A stretch of 64,000 nt of DNA from Crossiella cryophila (GTDB lineage Bacteria > Actinomycetota > Actinomycetes > Mycobacteriales > Pseudonocardiaceae), in contig NZ_JACHMH010000001.1 of assembly GCF_014204915.1 (NCBI RefSeq), positions 4,737,501-4,801,500 on the forward strand. Reading direction: 5' to 3'. Of the stretch, positions 61,843 through 64,000 are shown one piece after another. Each line of letters opens with the position of its first letter. The stretch's first letter is position 1. The notes below the pieces were generated by a model. The model searched no databases. It had not been told where the DNA came from and saw only the letters and a program-made list of their open reading frames with translations. Both the position numbers and the translations under genes were made by a program.

Positions 61843-62017
61843 TCCCGCCCCCAGGAAGTTAGGTAACCCTTACTTGGGTGGACTGTAGCAGTGCCAGGGC
61901 GAAGCGGGTCCGCGCCCGGCAATTTGGCTCAGGTGCGCCATCGCGGAGATCATGACCGGCGTGTCACCAGGGTGCTCCGTGCGGCGATCCCGATCAGCGA
62001 CAGGAGCGTGAGCCCCG

Positions 62018-62719
62018 ATGGCGCACCAGTCCGGCCCCAGGCGACCGAGCAAGGGGGTGAGCGCCGCGCCGGTGCTGGTGGACATCGCGCTGCTGCGCAC
62101 CACCGGCTCGCCCCGCCGCTCCGGCGAACATCCCGGCCATTCCAGGGTGCTGGCCGAATTCCGGTCGCTGCCGCCGATCCTGGTGCACCGGCAGACGATG
62201 ACCGTGATCGACGGCGTGCACCGGCTGCGCGCGGCCGTGCGCAACGGGCACACCCGGATCAGGGTCCAGTTCTTCGACGGCGACGAGGAGACGGCATTCC
62301 TGTTGGGAGTCAAGGCGAACTCCGCCCTCGGGCTGCCATTGGACCTGGCCGAACGTTCGCACGCGGCCGCCCGCATCCTGCGTTCGTGTCCACAGTGGAC
62401 CAACAAGGCCATCGCCAGCGCGGTCGGCCTGGCCCCGGACACGGTGGCCAGACTGCGGGCAGCGCCGTCGGCGCGGTCCGCGCCCGGTGAGCCCGACCTG
62501 GCCGCCGATCTCCTTGCCCTGCGCGCGGATGCCGAGTTGTCGGCCACCGCCCAGGGGCGGGTGCTGGTGCGCTGGCTCGGTTTTGGCGCGGCCTTCGCCC
62601 GGAACTGGCCCGCCCTGCTGGCCGGCGTGCCCGCGCACAGCGCGCGGCTGGTCGCCAGGATGGCCAGGGCGTGCGCGGATTCGTTGCGCTGCTTCGCCGA
62701 CGAGCTGGACCGACGCTGA
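62018..62719 (+). CDS. StrR/ParB-like regulator, short form
   Basis: 233 aa. The ParB N-terminal-like domain reads LVDIALLRTTGSPRRSGEHPGHSRVLAEFRSLPPILVHRQTMTVIDGVHRLRAAVRNGHTRIRVQFFDG, as in StrR-type activators of antibiotic clusters. A following HTH is WTNKAIASAVGLAPDTVARLR. The longer C-terminal domain of StrR (about 350 aa in total) is missing, and the region after the HTH is divergent. DNA binding is likely; target unknown. It lies beside an IS5 remnant, so loss of its C-terminus could be related to that element. Confidence 0.8.
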   Translation: MAHQSGPRRPSKGVSAAPVLVDIALLRTTGSPRRSGEHPGHSRVLAEFRSLPPILVHRQTMTVIDGVHRLRAAVRNGHTRIRVQFFDGDEETAFLLGVKANSALGLPLDLAERSHAAARILRSCPQWTNKAIASAVGLAPDTVARLRAAPSARSAPGEPDLAADLLALRADAELSATAQGRVLVRWLGFGAAFARNWPALLAGVPAHSARLVARMARACADSLRCFADELDRR

Positions 62720-62824
62720 CCCGTCCAACCGCCGACCGGCCCCAGCTGGACGGATTGTCCTTGCCGCCCAAGCCATCCCTGGCCATGCTGTGCCGCGGTC
62801 ACGGCCCAGGGAGCGGATGGTCAG

Positions 62825-63388
62825 ATGCGCGGTCTCGGCGAGCAGCTCAACACGGTGCGGAAGTCGGCGGGCCCCTGCCCGCGGTGCGGCCTGCGGGAAT
62901 CCTTCACCGTGCACGCGCACGCGGTGGTGTGGCAGTGCGGACTGGTGCGCTGGCTGCCGCCGTTGAAGAGCCCGCACGAGGAACTCACCGGCGCCTGCCT
63001 GCTCACCAGGGAACACCGGCTCGGCGTCACGATGTTGAGCCGCGCCAAGGTGATCCACACCCTGGTGCCGGACGAGCTGTGGCGGCAGATCCAGCCGCGC
63101 CTGCCGGTGCGCGCCCCGCGCCGGGACCGCAACCCCGGCCGCATCCCCATCGACGACCGGGCGGTGCTGGCCGGCATCGTCTACGTGCTCAGCCTACGGA
63201 TCCCGTGGAAGGCACTGCCGAACGAGGCCGTCGGCTGCTCAGGGGTCACCTGCTGGCGGCGGCTGCGGGAGTGGAAGCAGGCCGGCGCATGGCCGGAGGT
63301 GCGCGAACTGGTGGACCACCGCCTACGAGTCCTGGCCGCCCGAGACCTACGAATCGCGATCAGCCCCTCCCCGCCGGTCCGCCGCTAA
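62825..63388 (+). mobile_element. IS5-family transposase remnant (N-terminal DUF4096 region only)
   Basis: 187-aa open frame. From about residue 77, VIHTLVPDELWRQIQPRLPV...IDDRAVLAGIVYVLSLRIPWKALPNE...GVTCWRRLREWKQAGAWPEV is the IS5 transposase N-terminal domain. The DDE catalytic core is absent, so it cannot transpose. The first ~70 residues (GPCPRCGLRESFTVHAHAVVWQCG) are unrelated and contain a CxxC pair, probably a fusion with host sequence. It ends three bases before repeat array R6. Confidence 0.75.
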
Positions 63389-63390
63389 CC

Positions 63391-63513
63391 GTGTTGGCCG
63401 TTGTCGTACGGTGTGTTGGCCGAACTGGACGGTGTGTTGGCCGTTGTGGTCGGTGTGTTGGCCGAGTGGGTGTACCAGTTCGGCCAAGACTGTGTACGAC
63501 AACGGCCAACACG
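63391..63513. repeat. TTGGCCG 21-22-bp repeat array R6
   Basis: Four plus-oriented units (TGTTGGCCG, 21-22 bp period) followed by two minus-oriented units (GTTCGGCCAA and GTACGACAACGGCCAACA), so the array is palindromic overall. Confidence 0.9.
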
Positions 63514-63528
63514 CCGGCGGGGTATGGG

Positions 63529-64000
63529 TTAGACCGGGCAGCCGTGCGGGTCGGCCTCGTGTTCGCGCAGGATCTGGGACAGGCGGGCCGCGCTCTCGTC
63601 GCGGTGGTCCGGGGTGTAGATGGTCATGGTCAGGTCAGGGCCGTCGAACCCGCGCAGGGTGGCCACCCGGAAGGAGACCGGACCGGCCTGCGGATGCGCC
63701 ACCCGCCAGTGGTGCGCGTGCGCGGCCCCTGGATCCGGTTCGGCCCACCAGGCCGCGAAATCCGGGCTGACCGCACGCAGTTCGGCCACCAGCGCGGTGG
63801 CCACCGGATCATGCCCGCGGGCCCGCGCCTCGGCCCGGAACACCCCGATCATGTACCGGGCGATCTCCCGCCAGTCCGGCAGGTACCGCTGAGCGCCCCG
63901 GTCCAGCAGCAGCACCCTGAGCAGGTTGCCGGCGGGCTCCGGCAGCGCGTGGAAACCGAACACCACGCTCGCGGATCGGTTGTAGGACTTCAGGTCCCAG
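63529..64000 (-). CDS. MmyB-like regulator, ligand-binding domain; 5' end outside the window
   Basis: The frame runs to the right edge: WDLKSYNRSASVVFGFHALPEPAGNLLRVLLLD is the PAS-like MmyB ligand domain that follows an XRE HTH in actinobacterial regulators. GTG at 63966 is internal. Other family features are DWREIARYMIGVFRAEA, HHWRVAHPQAGPVSFRVATLR and LTMTIYTPDHRDESAARL. About 157 residues are visible; the HTH should lie beyond base 64000. Confidence 0.88.
   Translation of the reverse strand, partial: WDLKSYNRSASVVFGFHALPEPAGNLLRVLLLDRGAQRYLPDWREIARYMIGVFRAEARARGHDPVATALVAELRAVSPDFAAWWAEPDPGAAHAHHWRVAHPQAGPVSFRVATLRGFDGPDLTMTIYTPDHRDESAARLSQILREHEADPHGCPV

Noticed and set aside
61859-61877. 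Iron box (DmdR/IdeR site) upstream of the alpha/beta hydrolase as a separate feature
   Set aside because: Only about 12 of 19 positions match and the downstream gene has no iron link, so it is mentioned in the gene entry but not called.
43694-63513. TTGGCCG arrays considered as CRISPR
   Set aside because: Units follow one another every 21-22 bp with no unique 30-bp spacers, and no cas genes are present.
63411-63770. Open frame on the plus strand over array R6 and the MmyB-like gene
   Set aside because: Encoded by repeat units at its start and antisense to a recognised regulator domain.
1-64000. tRNA, rRNA or tmRNA genes
   Set aside because: No cloverleaf with GTTCRANNC T-loop in proper context or rRNA-like sequence was seen on reading; a dedicated scan was not possible.

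Overview
The window is very GC-rich with a strong third-position G/C bias, tightly packed short operons and GTG/TTG starts. It carries Tat-exported enzymes, SARP, LuxR-LAL, MerR, TetR and ArsR regulators, a DUF1023/WXG-type protein and a protein O-mannosyltransferase. This is an actinomycete chromosome. The overabundant palindromic word GTCCAYWGTGGAC and the 22-bp TTGGCCG repeats make me favour Pseudonocardiales (Amycolatopsis/Crossiella-like), but that family assignment is from memory.

1-15 kb: a compact natural-product locus. It combines (i) nitrous acid supply by the aspartate-nitrosuccinate route (CreE-like monooxygenase and CreD-like lyase), (ii) 3-amino-4-hydroxybenzoate supply (dedicated aspartokinase, GriI-like aldolase, GriH-like synthase), (iii) an acyl-CoA-ligase-fold enzyme related by context to the CreM/AvaA6 diazotases, and (iv) an O-methyltransferase, a VOC protein and a Tat-exported berberine-bridge-type oxidase. 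A LuxR-family regulator lies at the left edge. Four copies of an inverted repeat (ATCACG-N6-CGTGAT type) sit in exactly the three promoter regions of this locus and probably mark one regulon. The logical product is an ortho-diazo-oxo benzoate (cremeomycin-like) or an azo/hydrazone compound made from it. No cremeomycin-type ring hydroxylase is visible.

15-31 kb: DUF1023 hydrolase, lipocalin-like protein plus ArsR, a cation exchanger behind a probable Mn2+ (yybP-ykoY) riboswitch, a DUF2510-PH protein with a T5orf172 nuclease-like protein and an ESX-like small protein, a LuxR-LAL regulator, secreted alpha-carbonic anhydrase, methyltransferase, hydrolase-OsmC fusion, MerR, secreted chorismate mutase, and an SDR/ArsR divergent pair around a 29-bp palindrome.

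30-46 kb: Tat sulfatase, inverted remnants of an AraC/GlxA regulator, PAS protein, orphan RES protein, TetR with an XRE-like C-terminus, two paralogous TetR genes flanking a quinone oxidoreductase, Dabb protein, GH92 mannosidase, an ArsR-type regulator, protein O-mannosyltransferase, isochorismatase-fold hydrolase and an NCS1 permease. At 45.7-50 kb there is a SARP/NB-ARC/TPR regulator and then a 1.2-kb non-coding island of large inverted repeats and 22-bp repeats.

50.7-59.7 kb: a second coherent locus. It encodes a GTP cyclohydrolase II with Tyr-to-His at a product-determining site, a PTPS-fold protein that has lost its catalytic triad and appears to start at CTG, a GT4 glycosyltransferase, a methyltransferase, an LPG-synthase-type membrane protein, a creatininase-family hydrolase, an MDR dehydrogenase, a CDP-alcohol phosphatidyltransferase, a DoxX-like protein, a RibD-type reductase and a membrane sulfatase-fold enzyme. 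I infer an undescribed pathway that starts from a GTP-derived formamidopyrimidine. 59.7-64 kb holds a VOC protein, aldo/keto reductase, alpha/beta hydrolase, a short StrR/ParB-like protein, an IS5-type transposase remnant beside another 22-bp repeat array, and an MmyB-type regulator cut by the right edge.
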